A DNA stretch of 64,000 nt from Primorskyibacter flagellatus (GCF_900176485.1 NZ_FWYD01000002.1:124001-188000); one strand, 5' to 3'; counted from the first letter of the stretch, positions 43,702-53,578 are shown. The notes: generated from the letters alone by a model not told the origin. Made by a program: numbers and translations.

Positions 43702-43727
43702 GAGGCCGGCTACGGCTGGCCTCTTTT
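43702..43727 (+). terminator. Rho-independent terminator after the DUF2125 gene
   Basis: A 9-bp stem with one G-U pair (43702-43710 with 43715-43723), closed by a stable C(UACG)G tetraloop, is followed directly by UUUU. It lies 24 bases after the DUF2125 stop and about 85 before pmbA, so it separates the two transcripts. Confidence 0.85.
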
Positions 43728-43812
43728 GCTTGAAAGCGCCCGTTAAGCTCGCTCCCCTTGCGCAGCCGCACGTCACGCAATAGTTGCAAGCCAACCAACC
43801 GCCGGAGATCCG

Positions 43813-45159
43813 ATGACGCATGATCTGGAAACCCTGACACAGTCCCTTCTGGACGCCGCGAAACAGGCCGGGGCAGACTGCGCAGATGCGATTGCCCTGT
43901 CAGGCGCGTCTGTTTCCATCGACGTCCGTAACGGGACCCTGGAACAGGCGGAACGCTCGGAAGGCACCGATATCGGATTGCGGGTGTTCGTGGGGCAGCG
44001 TCAGGCGAATGTCTCGGCCTCGGACATTTCCCCGCACACGATCACAGAGATGGCAGAGCGCGCCGTTCTGATGGCGCGCGAGGCACCCGAAGATCCCTAT
44101 GCCGGCATTGCCGATCCCGATCAGCTTGCACAATCCTGGGACGTGGCCGCGCTGGAACTGGCCGACGACACGCCAGAGCCATCCCCCGCCATGTTGCAGG
44201 AAGACGCCGAACGCGCCGAAGCTGCGGCACTGGCCGTGACCGGTATCAGCCAGGTGCAATCGGCTGCGGCCGCCTATTCCAACCGCCAGATGCATCTGGC
44301 GGCCAGCAACGGGTTTTCCGGCGGCTACCGGCGCACCGACCGCTCGCTTTATTGTGTGGCCATCGCCGGGACGGGGGCCGGGATGGAGCGCGACCATGAC
44401 GGCGACAGCCGGATCTTTCAGTCCGATCTGCGCAGTGCCGAAGATATAGGCACCAGCGCCGCCGAACGCACGCTCGCGCGGATGGGTGCCACCAAACCCC
44501 CGACCGGCAGCTATCCGGTGCTGTTTGACGAACGTATCTCCGCATCACTGATCGGGCATCTGCTGGCGGCCATCAACGGCAGCGCCATTTCTCGTGGGGC
44601 CAGTTGGCTGCGTGACGCGATGGGAGAACAAGTGCTGCCCGACGGGGTTGACCTGATCGAGAACCCGCACCGGCCCCGTGTCAGCGGCTCGCGTCCGTTC
44701 GATGCCGAAGGGCTGCCGACCCGGTCCCGCGACATCGTCAAGAACGGTGTGCTGCAAGGCTGGACGCTGGATCTTGCCACCGCCCGCAAGCTGGGGATGC
44801 AAAGCACCGGCAATGCGGTGCGCGGAACAGGTTCTGCCCCTTCGCCCAGTCCGGGAAACGTCGCCATGACACAAGGCCAGCAGAGCCGCGACGACCTGAT
44901 CCGCGATATGGGCACGGGTCTGCTGGTGACGTCGATGATCGGCTCGACCATCAACCCCAATACCGGCGACTATTCTCGCGGGGCCTCTGGCCTGTGGATC
45001 GAGAACGGTCAGATCGCCGGGGCGGTCAACGAATGCACCGTCGCAGGCAACCTGCGCGACATGCTGCGCGGGCTGCGTCCGGCCAATGACGCGCGTCCGT
45101 GGTTGTCGCGTGTCGTACCGTCACTGCTGGTCGAGGGGCTGACCCTCGCCGGGAGCTGA
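43813..45159 (+). CDS. pmbA: TldD/PmbA family metalloprotease-like protein PmbA
   Basis: PmbA (TldE) works with TldD in proteolytic maturation of microcins and other peptides. The 448-residue protein is full length, with ADAIALSGASVSIDVRNG at the start, EGTDIGLRVFVGQRQANVS, the core GSRPFDAEGLPTRSRDIVKNG and the C-terminal NEVTVAGNLRDMLRGL-like region (VNECTVAGNLRDMLRG). In this family the metal-binding HExxxH motif belongs to TldD, not TldE, and none is seen here. GGAGATCCG precedes the ATG. TldD is not in the window. Confidence 0.93.
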   Translation: MTHDLETLTQSLLDAAKQAGADCADAIALSGASVSIDVRNGTLEQAERSEGTDIGLRVFVGQRQANVSASDISPHTITEMAERAVLMAREAPEDPYAGIADPDQLAQSWDVAALELADDTPEPSPAMLQEDAERAEAAALAVTGISQVQSAAAAYSNRQMHLAASNGFSGGYRRTDRSLYCVAIAGTGAGMERDHDGDSRIFQSDLRSAEDIGTSAAERTLARMGATKPPTGSYPVLFDERISASLIGHLLAAINGSAISRGASWLRDAMGEQVLPDGVDLIENPHRPRVSGSRPFDAEGLPTRSRDIVKNGVLQGWTLDLATARKLGMQSTGNAVRGTGSAPSPSPGNVAMTQGQQSRDDLIRDMGTGLLVTSMIGSTINPNTGDYSRGASGLWIENGQIAGAVNECTVAGNLRDMLRGLRPANDARPWLSRVVPSLLVEGLTLAGS

Positions 45160-45164
45160 GCGGG

Positions 45165-45962
45165 GTGGACGCACCCGTGGATAGCTTGCCCGCACAGGAC
45201 CTGTCTTTGCTGATCCACGCTGCCCGCGCGGCGGGACAGACCGCATTGGCCTTCGCTGGTCCGACGGCGCGGTTCTGGGAAAAACCCGATGGTGCCGGCC
45301 CGGTGACAGAGGCGGATCTCGCCGTCAATGAAACCCTGAAACGGATCCTGCGGGACGCCCGGCCGGATTATGGCTGGCTGAGCGAGGAAGATGTGGACGG
45401 CCCTGCCCGGCTGACGACGCGCCGCACCTTCGTCATAGATCCGATCGACGGCACCCGCAGCTTTATGAAAGGCGATGCCGCCTGGGCGCATTCCATCGCC
45501 GTGGTGGAGGATGGGCGCGTGACCGCTGGCGTGATTCACCTGCCCATGATGGACAAGCTTTACGCTGCGGCACAGGGCGGCGGGGCTGTCCTGAACGATG
45601 CGCCGATCCACGTCAGCGATGTGCGTCAGCTTAGCGGTGCAGAAGTACTGGTGGCCCGCCCCACGATGTTGGACAAAAACTGGATCGGCACGCCACCAAA
45701 GCTGAACCGGCACCATCGTCCGTCGCTGGCCTACCGCATGGCCTTGGTGGCGCAAGGCCGGTTCGACGCCATGGTGACGCTGCGCGCCAGCTGGGAATGG
45801 GACATCGCGGCCGGTGCGGTGATCTGCGCCGAAGCCGGCGCGCGTGTCTCGGACCGTTTCGGCGATCCGTTACGCTTCAACGGGGCGCATCCGCAGACGC
45901 CCGGCGCGCTTGTCGCCGCTCCGCCACTGCACGACGCGTTTCTCGGCGCGTTGCGGCCGTGA
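45165..45962 (+). CDS. Inositol-phosphatase-like protein, CysQ-type nucleotidase likely
   Basis: A 265-residue Mg2+/Li+-sensitive phosphatase superfamily member. The motifs are GPVTEADLAVNETLK, LSEEDVDGP, the metal site RTFVIDPIDGTRSFMKG and the late SWEWDIAAGAVICAEAGARV. In many alphaproteobacteria this gene stands before DUF4170 and is named 3'(2'),5'-bisphosphate nucleotidase (CysQ); inositol monophosphatase is the alternative. The start is a GTG six bases after the pmbA stop, with GGGAGC nearby. It is likely co-transcribed with pmbA. Confidence 0.85.
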   Translation: MDAPVDSLPAQDLSLLIHAARAAGQTALAFAGPTARFWEKPDGAGPVTEADLAVNETLKRILRDARPDYGWLSEEDVDGPARLTTRRTFVIDPIDGTRSFMKGDAAWAHSIAVVEDGRVTAGVIHLPMMDKLYAAAQGGGAVLNDAPIHVSDVRQLSGAEVLVARPTMLDKNWIGTPPKLNRHHRPSLAYRMALVAQGRFDAMVTLRASWEWDIAAGAVICAEAGARVSDRFGDPLRFNGAHPQTPGALVAAPPLHDAFLGALRP

Positions 45963-46042
45963 CCTGACACCCCGGCGGACTGTGGCTTGACCCTGCCCGG
46001 CCAACCCGTACCCTGTAGAAGACACGCCTGAAAGGACATGAC

Positions 46043-46285
46043 ATGACCCAGCGCCTGCATCTCGTCTTCGGAGGCGAATTGGTCGATCCGACAAAATCCG
46101 AGTTCAAGAATATGGACGATATTCACATCGTCGGCATGTTCCCGAATTACGAAACCGCCTATAACGCCTGGAAATCAGAAGCGCAGCGAACCGTCGACAA
46201 CGCCCATATGCGCTATTTCATCGCGCATCTGCACCGGCTGCGCGACGAAGAAACAGACGCATCCTCGACCGAGGAACTTGGCTGA
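46043..46285 (+). CDS. DUF4170 protein
   Basis: An 80-residue soluble protein of the DUF4170 family: RLHLVFGGELVDPTKSEFKN, then IHIVGMFPNYETAYNAWK and AHMRYFIAHLHRLRDEE at the end. The function is unknown. The family lies, in many alphaproteobacteria, between the CysQ-like gene and the Kdo transferase/lpxK genes, as here. AAAGGACATGAC precedes the ATG. The next gene begins two bases after its stop. Confidence 0.88.
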   Translation: MTQRLHLVFGGELVDPTKSEFKNMDDIHIVGMFPNYETAYNAWKSEAQRTVDNAHMRYFIAHLHRLRDEETDASSTEELG

Positions 46286-46287
46286 CA

Positions 46288-47508
46288 TTGGCCCGCGCTC
46301 CGCTCAGCCTTGCCGCCTACCTTGCCCTGTCGCGTGGCCGCGCGTCCGAGATCAGCAGCGCGCCAATGCCAAGCCGCCCGGCAGGGGCGCTGGTCTGGGC
46401 ACATGCCGAGGACGCAAGCCAACTGCGGGCGCTGTCGGATATTTGCCAGCGGCTGGGGCAGCAGCGCAACGGGTTCTTCTGCCTGCTGACCTATTGCAAT
46501 GGCGAACCGCCAAGACATGATCTGGCCGGCGTGATCTGCCTACGTCTGCCCCCCGACACTGTTGCGGATTCAGCCGCATTTCTTACGCATTGGTCCCCGA
46601 CTACCTGCTTGTGGACCGGATCGGAATTGCGCCCCGCCCTGTTGCGGGCCGCGGCGGAACGCGGCTGTGCGTTGGCGCTTCTTGATATTCAGGACAAAGC
46701 GTTTTCCACCCCTGCGCTGCGATGGCTACCTGACACCGTGATCTCGACGTTGCGGCTGTTCGACAGGCACTTCGCAGTCAATGGCAACGCCCTGCGACGC
46801 CTCAGACGGCTTGGATTGGGCGGCAATTCGATCCGCGTCGCAGGCCCACTTCTGGAAACACCGTTGCCGTTGCCTTGTAACGATGTCGATCATTCCGACG
46901 CGGCTGCGATGTTGTCCGGGCGCCCGGTCTGGCTGGCCGCAAGGGTCCAGGCGAACGAAGTGGACATCGTACTGAACGCCTTTCGGCAGATCAGGCGGCT
47001 GGCGCATCGGCTGCTTCTGGTGATCGTACCCGAAGTGGGTGTCGATGCCGGAATTATCCTCAATAAAATTGAAGAAAGTGCGTTGCGTCATGCCTGCTGG
47101 GACATCGGCGAACAGCCCGACGAAGCGACAGAGATCCTGCTGGTCGTGGACATTGCCGATCTGGGCCTGTGGTACAGGCTGGCACCGGTCAGTCTGGTCG
47201 GATCCTCGCTGTTGACGGGCCAGAAAGGGCGCAATCCGTTCGAAGCGGCAGCTCTGGGATCTGCGGTCCTGCACGGCCCCGATGTGGGGTCTTATTTGCC
47301 AAGCTATTCGCGGCTTGCAAAAGCGGGGGCAGCCCGCGTCGTCCGGGACGCTGAAACGCTGGCCGCCGCCGTAGCACAGCTCATTGCCCCGGATCGCGCC
47401 GCCCAGATGGCCCATGCGGGGTGGGAAGTGGTCTCGGAAGGGGCAGAACTGACCAATCAGGTGATCGCGTTTCTCAACGAGGCGCTGGACGCGGCGGAGG
47501 AGGATTGA
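46288..47508 (+). CDS. Divergent 3-deoxy-manno-octulosonate transferase-like protein
   Basis: A 406-residue protein of the WaaA/KdtA glycosyltransferase family. WaaA moves Kdo onto lipid A precursor. The N-terminal box reads [13 protein letters not shown], where E. coli has the sequence HSVSVGE; the catalytic Glu position is Gln45 here. The C-terminal donor region reads [20 protein letters not shown], versus GGHNPLEPA in the family, so the His is Arg. The usual N-terminal membrane anchor is also short or missing. The start is a TTG two bases after the DUF4170 stop. Gene order (before lpxK) supports a lipid A role, but normal Kdo transferase activity is doubtful. Confidence 0.78.
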   Translation: MARAPLSLAAYLALSRGRASEISSAPMPSRPAGALVWAHAEDASQLRALSDICQRLGQQRNGFFCLLTYCNGEPPRHDLAGVICLRLPPDTVADSAAFLTHWSPTTCLWTGSELRPALLRAAAERGCALALLDIQDKAFSTPALRWLPDTVISTLRLFDRHFAVNGNALRRLRRLGLGGNSIRVAGPLLETPLPLPCNDVDHSDAAAMLSGRPVWLAARVQANEVDIVLNAFRQIRRLAHRLLLVIVPEVGVDAGIILNKIEESALRHACWDIGEQPDEATEILLVVDIADLGLWYRLAPVSLVGSSLLTGQKGRNPFEAAALGSAVLHGPDVGSYLPSYSRLAKAGAARVVRDAETLAAAVAQLIAPDRAAQMAHAGWEVVSEGAELTNQVIAFLNEALDAAEED

Positions 47509-48512
47509 TGCAGGCGCCGCTGTTCTGGGATAATTCGCCCGACGCTCCGGGCTGGCGCGCGCGCCTGCTGACACCACTGTCGCGGATCACTGCGGCGGTC
47601 ACGGCACGGCGCGTGGCAAAAGCGGGAAAACGCCTGTCGGTGCCGGTGATCTGCATTGGCAACATCAATGCCGGCGGGACTGGCAAAACCCCCACCGCCA
47701 TCGCGCTGGTGCAACGCCTGATGGAAAAAGGCCACAGCCCGCATGTGGTGTCCCGCGGGTATGGCGGGTCAGAGCCGGGACCGCTGCGGGTGGATCCCGT
47801 TGCGCATACCGCAGCGCGGGTCGGGGACGAGCCATTGCTGCTGGCGGCGTTCTGTCCGGCCTGGGTCGCGCGGGACCGCGCCGCCGGTGCCCATGCGGCA
47901 ATTGCGGATGGCGCAGATGTGATCGTTCTGGATGACGGGTTTCAGAACCCTGCCATCGAGAAGGATCTCAGCATTGTCGTCGTGGATGCCGCCCGCGGGT
48001 TCGGCAACGGGCGCTGCATGCCCGCAGGCCCCCTGCGAGAGCCGGTAGAAGCTGGTATCTCTCGGGCCGATCTGGTGCTGTCCATCGGCGCAGCACCCGC
48101 ACAGCGGCGTTTTACAGAGACGTGGGGCAACGCGATCACCGTCCCGCAGATAGCGGGCGCGCTGGAACCGCTGCCCACCGGGATGGATTGGGCCGACACC
48201 CGCGCGCTGGCATTTGCGGGCATCGGCCATCCCGAGAAATTCTTTGCAACCCTTCGCGGCCTGGGCACCGACGTGATGCGGGCAGAGGCGCTCAGCGATC
48301 ACCAGCCACTGACGCCTGCCTTGATGGCCCGGCTGGAGACCGAGGCGCGCTTGCTGGGGGCCGAGCTTGTGACCACAGAGAAAGACGCCGTCCGCCTACC
48401 CGCAAACTTTCGGCAGAAGGTGGTGACGCTGCCCGTCCGGCTGGAGATCCCCGACTGGATGGTTCTGGACCGGGCGCTTGACCGTGTTTTGGGACCATCA
48501 TCCGGCGCTTGA
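47508..48512 (+). CDS. lpxK: Tetraacyldisaccharide 4'-kinase
   Basis: Phosphorylates the 4' position of the lipid A disaccharide at the inner membrane. The 334-residue protein shows the P-loop [17 protein letters not shown], the following SRGYGG motif, [20 protein letters not shown] and [13 protein letters not shown]. The start ATG overlaps the stop of the WaaA-like gene (TGATG), with GGAGGAGG upstream. It ends the lipid A-linked group and is convergent with the amidohydrolase gene. Confidence 0.95.
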   Translation: MQAPLFWDNSPDAPGWRARLLTPLSRITAAVTARRVAKAGKRLSVPVICIGNINAGGTGKTPTAIALVQRLMEKGHSPHVVSRGYGGSEPGPLRVDPVAHTAARVGDEPLLLAAFCPAWVARDRAAGAHAAIADGADVIVLDDGFQNPAIEKDLSIVVVDAARGFGNGRCMPAGPLREPVEAGISRADLVLSIGAAPAQRRFTETWGNAITVPQIAGALEPLPTGMDWADTRALAFAGIGHPEKFFATLRGLGTDVMRAEALSDHQPLTPALMARLETEARLLGAELVTTEKDAVRLPANFRQKVVTLPVRLEIPDWMVLDRALDRVLGPSSGA

Positions 48513-48599
48513 TGCGCCATTCGGCGTAGGGAAATGCGCCTCATCTCGCCCACCATCCCGCAACCTTTGCGGCGCGACAGGCGTCCCGACGATCGCCGC

Positions 48600-49478
48600 T
48601 CATTCCGCCGCGAGCGGTCTGTCGGTGGGCAATTCAATCGCAGGCTGGCCGATCAGGGCAATGTCGGCAATCACGCCACGCAGAAGTTTTCGGAACTCGT
48701 GGAAATCGCTGTTCGGCCGGATTGCCTTTTCATCAAGATAGATGGCGCGATCAATCTCGATCTGGATAGCGTGCTGCCCCCGGTTCGGACGCCCGTAGTG
48801 CTGAGTGATAAACGCACCCGCGAAGGGCGCATTGCGCACCACGGACAGCCCGGCGGCGGTAAAGGCGGCCTCTACCCTATCGACCACGCCGCCATCGGCG
48901 GAGGCCCCAAACCGGTCGCCCAGCACAATATCCGGGCGACGCGCCCCGAAACGGGTGATGCCGTCTACCGCCTCATGCGGCATGGAATGACAATCCACGA
49001 GTATCGACTGACCGAACTGCTGCTGTGCCTGATCCAGAAGCGTCTGCATCTGTTCGTGATAGGGCTGCCAGTAACGGGTCAGGCGGCGATGCGCTTCTGC
49101 CAATGGCAGCTTGCCACGATAGATGGCACGGCCATTGGCCACCACGCGCGGCACCACGCCAAGTCCCGACGCAACACGCGGGTTGTGAACAGAGCGCCGG
49201 ACACCCTCGATCAGGGCCGGGTCAAGCTCTTCCGCGCTGCGGTTGTAGTCGATGAACGCGCGCGGTGCGCCGGCCTTCAGAAACGGTGCCCCGAACAGTG
49301 GCACGCATTCGAACAGCTGATCGACATACGCATCCTCGGACGTGCGGATCGAATGTTCATCCAGCTGCGTGCTGCGCAGAAACGACCAAGGGTAATCCCG
49401 ACCGCTATGCGGCGAGGCGAAGACCACGCAGGATGTGCGTGCGTCCGGGTGCATGACGTGATAGGCGGCCTTCGGCAT
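48600..49478 (-). CDS. N-formylglutamate amidohydrolase family protein
   Basis: A 292-residue member of the FGase family, whose best-known member hydrolyses N-formylglutamate in histidine degradation. Motifs are VVFASPHSGRDYPWSFL, AFIDYNRSAEELDPALIEG, ILVDCHSMPHEAVD, GDRFGASADGG and AGAFITQHYGRPNRGQHAIQ, which supply the metal-binding residues. No other hut genes are near, so another substrate such as a formyl or N-acyl acid is possible. I chose the ATG of MPKAAYHVM, preceded by AGAGGAGAACC, rather than the upstream ATG. Confidence 0.88.
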   Translation of the reverse strand: MPKAAYHVMHPDARTSCVVFASPHSGRDYPWSFLRSTQLDEHSIRTSEDAYVDQLFECVPLFGAPFLKAGAPRAFIDYNRSAEELDPALIEGVRRSVHNPRVASGLGVVPRVVANGRAIYRGKLPLAEAHRRLTRYWQPYHEQMQTLLDQAQQQFGQSILVDCHSMPHEAVDGITRFGARRPDIVLGDRFGASADGGVVDRVEAAFTAAGLSVVRNAPFAGAFITQHYGRPNRGQHAIQIEIDRAIYLDEKAIRPNSDFHEFRKLLRGVIADIALIGQPAIELPTDRPLAAE

Positions 49479-49627
49479 CGGTTCTCCTCTTCGCATTAGC
49501 ATAGCCCGGTTTCATGCTGTGCCAAAAGCCCCTTGATCTTGTCTGCGACTCCTTTTAAAGACCCCTCTACCGGCGCGGGCTTCCGCGCCCCATTCATGTT
49601 GGGGCACGTATATTGCATCGGTTTCAT

Positions 49628-49702
<75 letters not shown>

Positions 49703-49779
49703 TGAATTCACCGCCACCGTGCAAACGGCGGCACCCGCAACCAATGGCGCTTGCGCGCCGCGACGTCAGGAGAGACCCA

Positions 49780-49905
49780 ATGAAGGTCAGAAACTCGCTC
49801 CGCTCGCTCAAGAACCGCCACCGGGATTGCCGTGTGGTGCGTCGCAAGGGCCGCGTGTACGTTATCAACAAGACCCAGCGACGGTTCAAAGCCCGCCAGG
49901 GCTGA
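49780..49905 (+). CDS. rpmJ: Ribosomal protein L36
   Basis: A 41-residue very basic protein, [20 protein letters not shown] onward, which matches the longer L36 form common in alphaproteobacteria; the C-terminus is [13 protein letters not shown]. The zinc-ligand Cys set of classical L36 is reduced to a single Cys, as usual in this form. CAGGAGAGACCCA precedes the ATG. It lies 78 bases after tRNA-Val and has its own strong terminator. An upstream in-frame extension ([15 protein letters not shown]) has no ribosome site and is not used. Confidence 0.93.
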   Translation: MKVRNSLRSLKNRHRDCRVVRRKGRVYVINKTQRRFKARQG

Positions 49906-49944
49906 AGACCGCTTTTGCGGCCCCCTTGCGGGGACAAGCGAAAA

Positions 49945-49970
49945 GGCCGCCCCGACGGGGCGGCCTTTTT
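49945..49970. terminator. Strong bidirectional terminator between rpmJ and the PaaK-like gene
   Basis: A perfect 9-bp GC stem (49945-49953 with 49957-49965, loop GAC) is followed by TTTTT on the plus strand and preceded by AAAA, which gives a U-run on the minus strand. It serves rpmJ rightward and can serve the convergent PaaK-like gene leftward. Confidence 0.9.
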
Positions 49971-50043
49971 CGTGTCCGGCTGAACGGGTGGAAAAGACGC
50001 TCAGGCGCAATCGCAGCCGGACCACGACAAAACCAGTGTCAGG

Positions 50044-51216
50044 TCATTCATAGACCCGCTGATCGTCGATAACCTTGCCGTCATTGGGAAGGGTGCCCTT
50101 GGCAACAACCTCTATCTGACCTTTCAGTTTCAGCACCTCGGCTACCGATTTCGCATAATCCTCTACGGCAGGCGCGTCGCTTTCCAACTGCACGGTCATC
50201 ACATCCATCTCGCCGTCTCGGGTGGCGATGACGCGGGCGCGGCTTATTTCGCCATGTTTCGCAACAAGGGCCGCCACCTGTTCGGGACGCACGAACATGC
50301 CTTTGATCTTGGTGGTCTGGTCGGCGCGCCCCATCCAGCCCCTGATCCTTGTGTTGGTACGGCCGCAGGGGCTGCGGCCCGGCATCACAGCAGACAGATC
50401 GCCCGTGGCAAAGCGGATCAACGGATAATCGGGGTTGAGCGTGGTGACGACAAGCTCGCCGACATCGCCGGGCCGAACCGGCGTGCCGGTGCCGGGGGTG
50501 ACGATTTCCACGATGACATGCTCATCCAGAATCATGCCTTCCATCGCCGGACTTTCATAGGCGACATGCCCCAGATCGGCAGTGGCATAGCATTGCATGC
50601 AAGTGATCCCCCGGTCGGCATATTCCTGTCGCAGAGAGGGAAAGAGCGCCCCGCCCCCGACCGCCGCCTTGGTGATCTTCAGCGCAACACCCATCTCGCC
50701 CGCCTTGTCGAGGATCAGCTTGAGATAATCCGGTGTGCCCGCATAAGCGGTGGTGCCCACGGCTTGCGCGGCCTGCACCTGAAGCTCTGTCTGGCCGGTA
50801 CCAGCGGGCAGCACGGTGGCCCCCACGGCGCGCGCGCCATTCTCGAATATCATGCCGGCCGGGGTCAGGTGATAGCCAAAGCAGTTCTGCACAACATCAC
50901 CCGCGCCGATGCCGCAGGCATGCAGGAACCGCCCCATGCGCCACCAGTCATGGCCCACGCCCCCCGGTTCATAAATCGGCCCAGGCGATTGAAATACATG
51001 CGCGAAACCCGACACGGGCAATCCGCCGAAAGGCGGATTCTCTGCCTGCCGCGCGGCCAGTTCGGATTTGCGCAGCACCGGCAACGCCGCCAATCCGCCC
51101 AGATCCGTGACCGGATCATACCCGTTGCGCTGAAGCTGTGCGTTCAGCGCCTGCAACTGCGCCGCCTCGCGCGCATCTTGACTGCGGGTTTCCAGTTCGT
51201 CGAAAAAGATCGTCAT
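50044..51216 (-). CDS. PaaK-like phenylacetate-CoA ligase family protein
   Basis: A 390-residue adenylate-forming enzyme of the PaaK family, which activates aryl acids such as phenylacetate to CoA thioesters. Features are FENGARAVGATVLPAGTGQ, the AMP-binding core AAVGGGALFPSLRQEYADRG, VVTTLNPDYPLIRFATGDLS and the C-terminal hinge RTNTRIRGWMGRADQTTKIK. It is somewhat shorter than true PaaK (about 430), so a different acid is likely. The ATG follows GGGGAGACGCGGC. It is the last gene of the liv-type ABC importer operon and a second CoA ligase gene starts that operon. Confidence 0.87.
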   Translation of the reverse strand: MTIFFDELETRSQDAREAAQLQALNAQLQRNGYDPVTDLGGLAALPVLRKSELAARQAENPPFGGLPVSGFAHVFQSPGPIYEPGGVGHDWWRMGRFLHACGIGAGDVVQNCFGYHLTPAGMIFENGARAVGATVLPAGTGQTELQVQAAQAVGTTAYAGTPDYLKLILDKAGEMGVALKITKAAVGGGALFPSLRQEYADRGITCMQCYATADLGHVAYESPAMEGMILDEHVIVEIVTPGTGTPVRPGDVGELVVTTLNPDYPLIRFATGDLSAVMPGRSPCGRTNTRIRGWMGRADQTTKIKGMFVRPEQVAALVAKHGEISRARVIATRDGEMDVMTVQLESDAPAVEDYAKSVAEVLKLKGQIEVVAKGTLPNDGKVIDDQRVYE

Positions 51217-51330
51217 GCCGCGTCTCCCCTGATGGGCCGTATATTGAAATCAAGACTTGCAGCGCCAAGGCTGGCAGACATCCCAAGACCGGATTGAAGT
51301 GGCCAGATCATGTGGTTCACCAAAGGCCGG

Positions 51331-52155
51331 TCATGCCAGCCACCGTTTCCGGCGGCGATAGCTGCGCACGTCGCGAAAGGATTTTCGGCCCTCGTCCGAC
51401 ATGCCCAGGTAGAATTCCTTGACGTCCGGGTTTTCGCGCAACTCAGCGGCGGGTCCGTCCATCACCACCCGCCCGCTTTCCAGAATATAGCCGTAATGGG
51501 CAAAGCGCAGCGCCACGTTGGTGTTCTGTTCGGCCAGAAGAAAGCTGACACCCTCGTTCTCGTTCACCGATTTGACGATGCCGAAAATCTGTTCAACCAG
51601 TTGCGGTGCCAGACCCATAGACGGCTCGTCCAGCAGGATCGTTTCGGGTCTGCTCATCAACGCGCGCCCGATGGCGCACATCTGCTGCTCCCCGCCCGAG
51701 GTATAGCCGGCCTGAGATTTGCGGCGCTCCTTCAGACGCGGAAAATAGTCGTAGACCATTTCCAGATCCCGTTCGACTGCGGCCCGCCCATCGCGCCGCG
51801 TATAGGCGCCGGTCATCAGGTTTTCCTCGACCGTCAGATGCGAAAAGCAGTGCCGCCCCTCCATCACCTGAATGACGCCCTTGCGGACAAGCTCGGCGGG
51901 ATCACGGTCCTGTACGCTTTCGCCGCGGTAGATGATGGATCCCTTGGTAACCTCGCCGCGTTCGGAATGCAGCAGGTTTGAGATCGCCTTGAGCGTCGTC
52001 GTCTTGCCCGCGCCATTGCCGCCCAGCAAAGCGGTGATCCCGCCTTTGGGAACTGACAGGGACACACCTTTCAGCACGAGGATCACGTGATTGTAGATCA
52101 CCTCGATATTATTGACCTCAAGAAGCATCTCTTGCGTGTTTTCGGCGTCCGGCAT
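51331..52155 (-). CDS. livF: ABC transporter ATP-binding protein, LivF type
   Basis: One of the two ATPases of a branched-chain-amino-acid-type importer (HAAT family). The 274-residue protein has Walker A GGNGAGKTTTLKAISNL, the Q-loop region IQVMEGRHCFSHLTVEENL, a signature close to SGGEQQMCAIGRALMSRP, Walker B ETILLDEPSMGLAPQLVEQI and the switch His replaced in LLAEQN, typical for LivF. The start MPDAENTQEMLLEV follows AGAGAAGTAG. It lies between livK and the PaaK-like gene. The substrate is not necessarily an amino acid given the two CoA ligases alongside. Confidence 0.92.
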   Translation of the reverse strand: MPDAENTQEMLLEVNNIEVIYNHVILVLKGVSLSVPKGGITALLGGNGAGKTTTLKAISNLLHSERGEVTKGSIIYRGESVQDRDPAELVRKGVIQVMEGRHCFSHLTVEENLMTGAYTRRDGRAAVERDLEMVYDYFPRLKERRKSQAGYTSGGEQQMCAIGRALMSRPETILLDEPSMGLAPQLVEQIFGIVKSVNENEGVSFLLAEQNTNVALRFAHYGYILESGRVVMDGPAAELRENPDVKEFYLGMSDEGRKSFRDVRSYRRRKRWLA

Positions 52156-52224
52156 GGGTCTACTTCTCTTGCAGGAGTTCAGATTTCCCGGTGGCAGCAT
52201 GCGCCGCCGCCGGGACAGGGGCGT

Positions 52225-53517
52225 TTAGCCCTCGCAGTCTTCGTTCACCGGCCAAGGCGCGTTGGCGTCCGCATATTCAGAGGCGCTCGACGCGATCAGT
52301 TCGGCATAATTGTCGACATTCGCGGTCAGCAGATCGGACACTTTCACGAACTTCTCTCCGTCCCATTCCAGCATCCAGCCGCCGGAATGCCCGGTGTGGT
52401 TGGAACAAGAGGTCGAGAACGGCGGAACCATGCCATCAAGGCCCAGTTCGGAAATCCGCTCTTCGGTCATGTTGATGTTCTCCAGTCCCCAGCGCAGCTG
52501 ACCGGGGTCGATCTCGGCGGTGTCGAAATGTTTCTGCGCAGTGGCGATGCCTTCACCCAGAATGGCAGAGATGATGATCCCGCGCGAATAGAACACACCG
52601 GACATTTCCTCCTCGTTGGACTGGCTGTTTCCGGCATCCACGACGTGCTTCTTGATGTCGGCCATGACCGGCGCATCGGCATTGGGGAAGGACCAGCTGA
52701 TCGATTTGTAACCCTTGCCGTCTTCGCCGACGATCTTCAGGTCAGCGTCATGCCCGGCCCACCAGACGCCCAGCATGTTTTCCATCGGGAATTTGGTCTT
52801 CACGGCCTCGGTGATGGCACCTGCATTCATCGCGCCCCAGCCCCACATCACAACGTAATCGGGACGTTCGCGGCGGATCTGCAACCACTGTGCCGACTGG
52901 TTCTGCATTTCCTTCAGTCCGACCGGAACCGGCACGAGTTCAAAGCCTTTCTGCTCGGCAAGAGACTCCATCAAAGGCAGCGGCTCTTTACCGAACGGGT
53001 GGTCAAGATGCAGGAAGACGATCTTCTTGCCATCCAGTGACCCCTGTCCTTCAATATACTGAACGATCATGTCGGCAGCGTCCCAATATCCTGCCGGGAT
53101 ATTGAACGCCCACTGAAAGACCTTGCCATCGGCCATCGGCGAGAAGCCATAGCCGGGCGCGAGGATGGGAATTTCGTCAACATTGGTCTTGGGCAAAACC
53201 TGAAGCGTGATACCGGTCGACCAAGGCTGCGTCACGATCGCCTTGCCCTTGGTCTTTTCGTAGCATTCGACACCTTTCTCGGTCGAATAGCCGGTCTCGC
53301 ATTCCTCAAAGTCGATCATTGCACCGCCGATGCCACCATCGCGCGCGTTGAGCATCGCCATATAGTCGGCCTGCCCGTTCATCAACGGAATGCCGGTGGC
53401 CGCGAAAGGCCCGGTCCGGTAACTGAGGTTCGGCGTGTAAAGCCCTTCGGCAATTGCGGTGCCCGCACCAAGCGACGCAATCACCGCAGCGGCGGCCAGT
53501 CTGGTAAAGCGTTTCAT
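52225..53517 (-). CDS. livK: Periplasmic substrate-binding protein, LivK/Peripla_BP_6 type
   Basis: The periplasmic receptor of the importer, 430 residues, longer than the 350-380 of classical LivK. It starts with a Sec signal peptide (MKRFTRLAAAAVIASLGAGT, cleavage likely after AIA) and continues with the type I binding-protein fold, seen in LYTPNLSYRTGPFAATGIPL and DYVVMWGWGAMNAGAITEAV. The mature C-terminus has several Cys (SCSNHTGHSGGWM). The ligand cannot be read, but it should match the ligases next to it. GGGAGGAATATAG before the ATG is a very strong ribosome site, fitting high receptor amount. Confidence 0.92.
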   Translation of the reverse strand: MKRFTRLAAAAVIASLGAGTAIAEGLYTPNLSYRTGPFAATGIPLMNGQADYMAMLNARDGGIGGAMIDFEECETGYSTEKGVECYEKTKGKAIVTQPWSTGITLQVLPKTNVDEIPILAPGYGFSPMADGKVFQWAFNIPAGYWDAADMIVQYIEGQGSLDGKKIVFLHLDHPFGKEPLPLMESLAEQKGFELVPVPVGLKEMQNQSAQWLQIRRERPDYVVMWGWGAMNAGAITEAVKTKFPMENMLGVWWAGHDADLKIVGEDGKGYKSISWSFPNADAPVMADIKKHVVDAGNSQSNEEEMSGVFYSRGIIISAILGEGIATAQKHFDTAEIDPGQLRWGLENINMTEERISELGLDGMVPPFSTSCSNHTGHSGGWMLEWDGEKFVKVSDLLTANVDNYAELIASSASEYADANAPWPVNEDCEG

Positions 53518-53578
53518 CTATATTCCTCCCATTGGATTTCGACAATTTTTGGTTTTTTTGGTTTCTTGGGCCGTCCGC

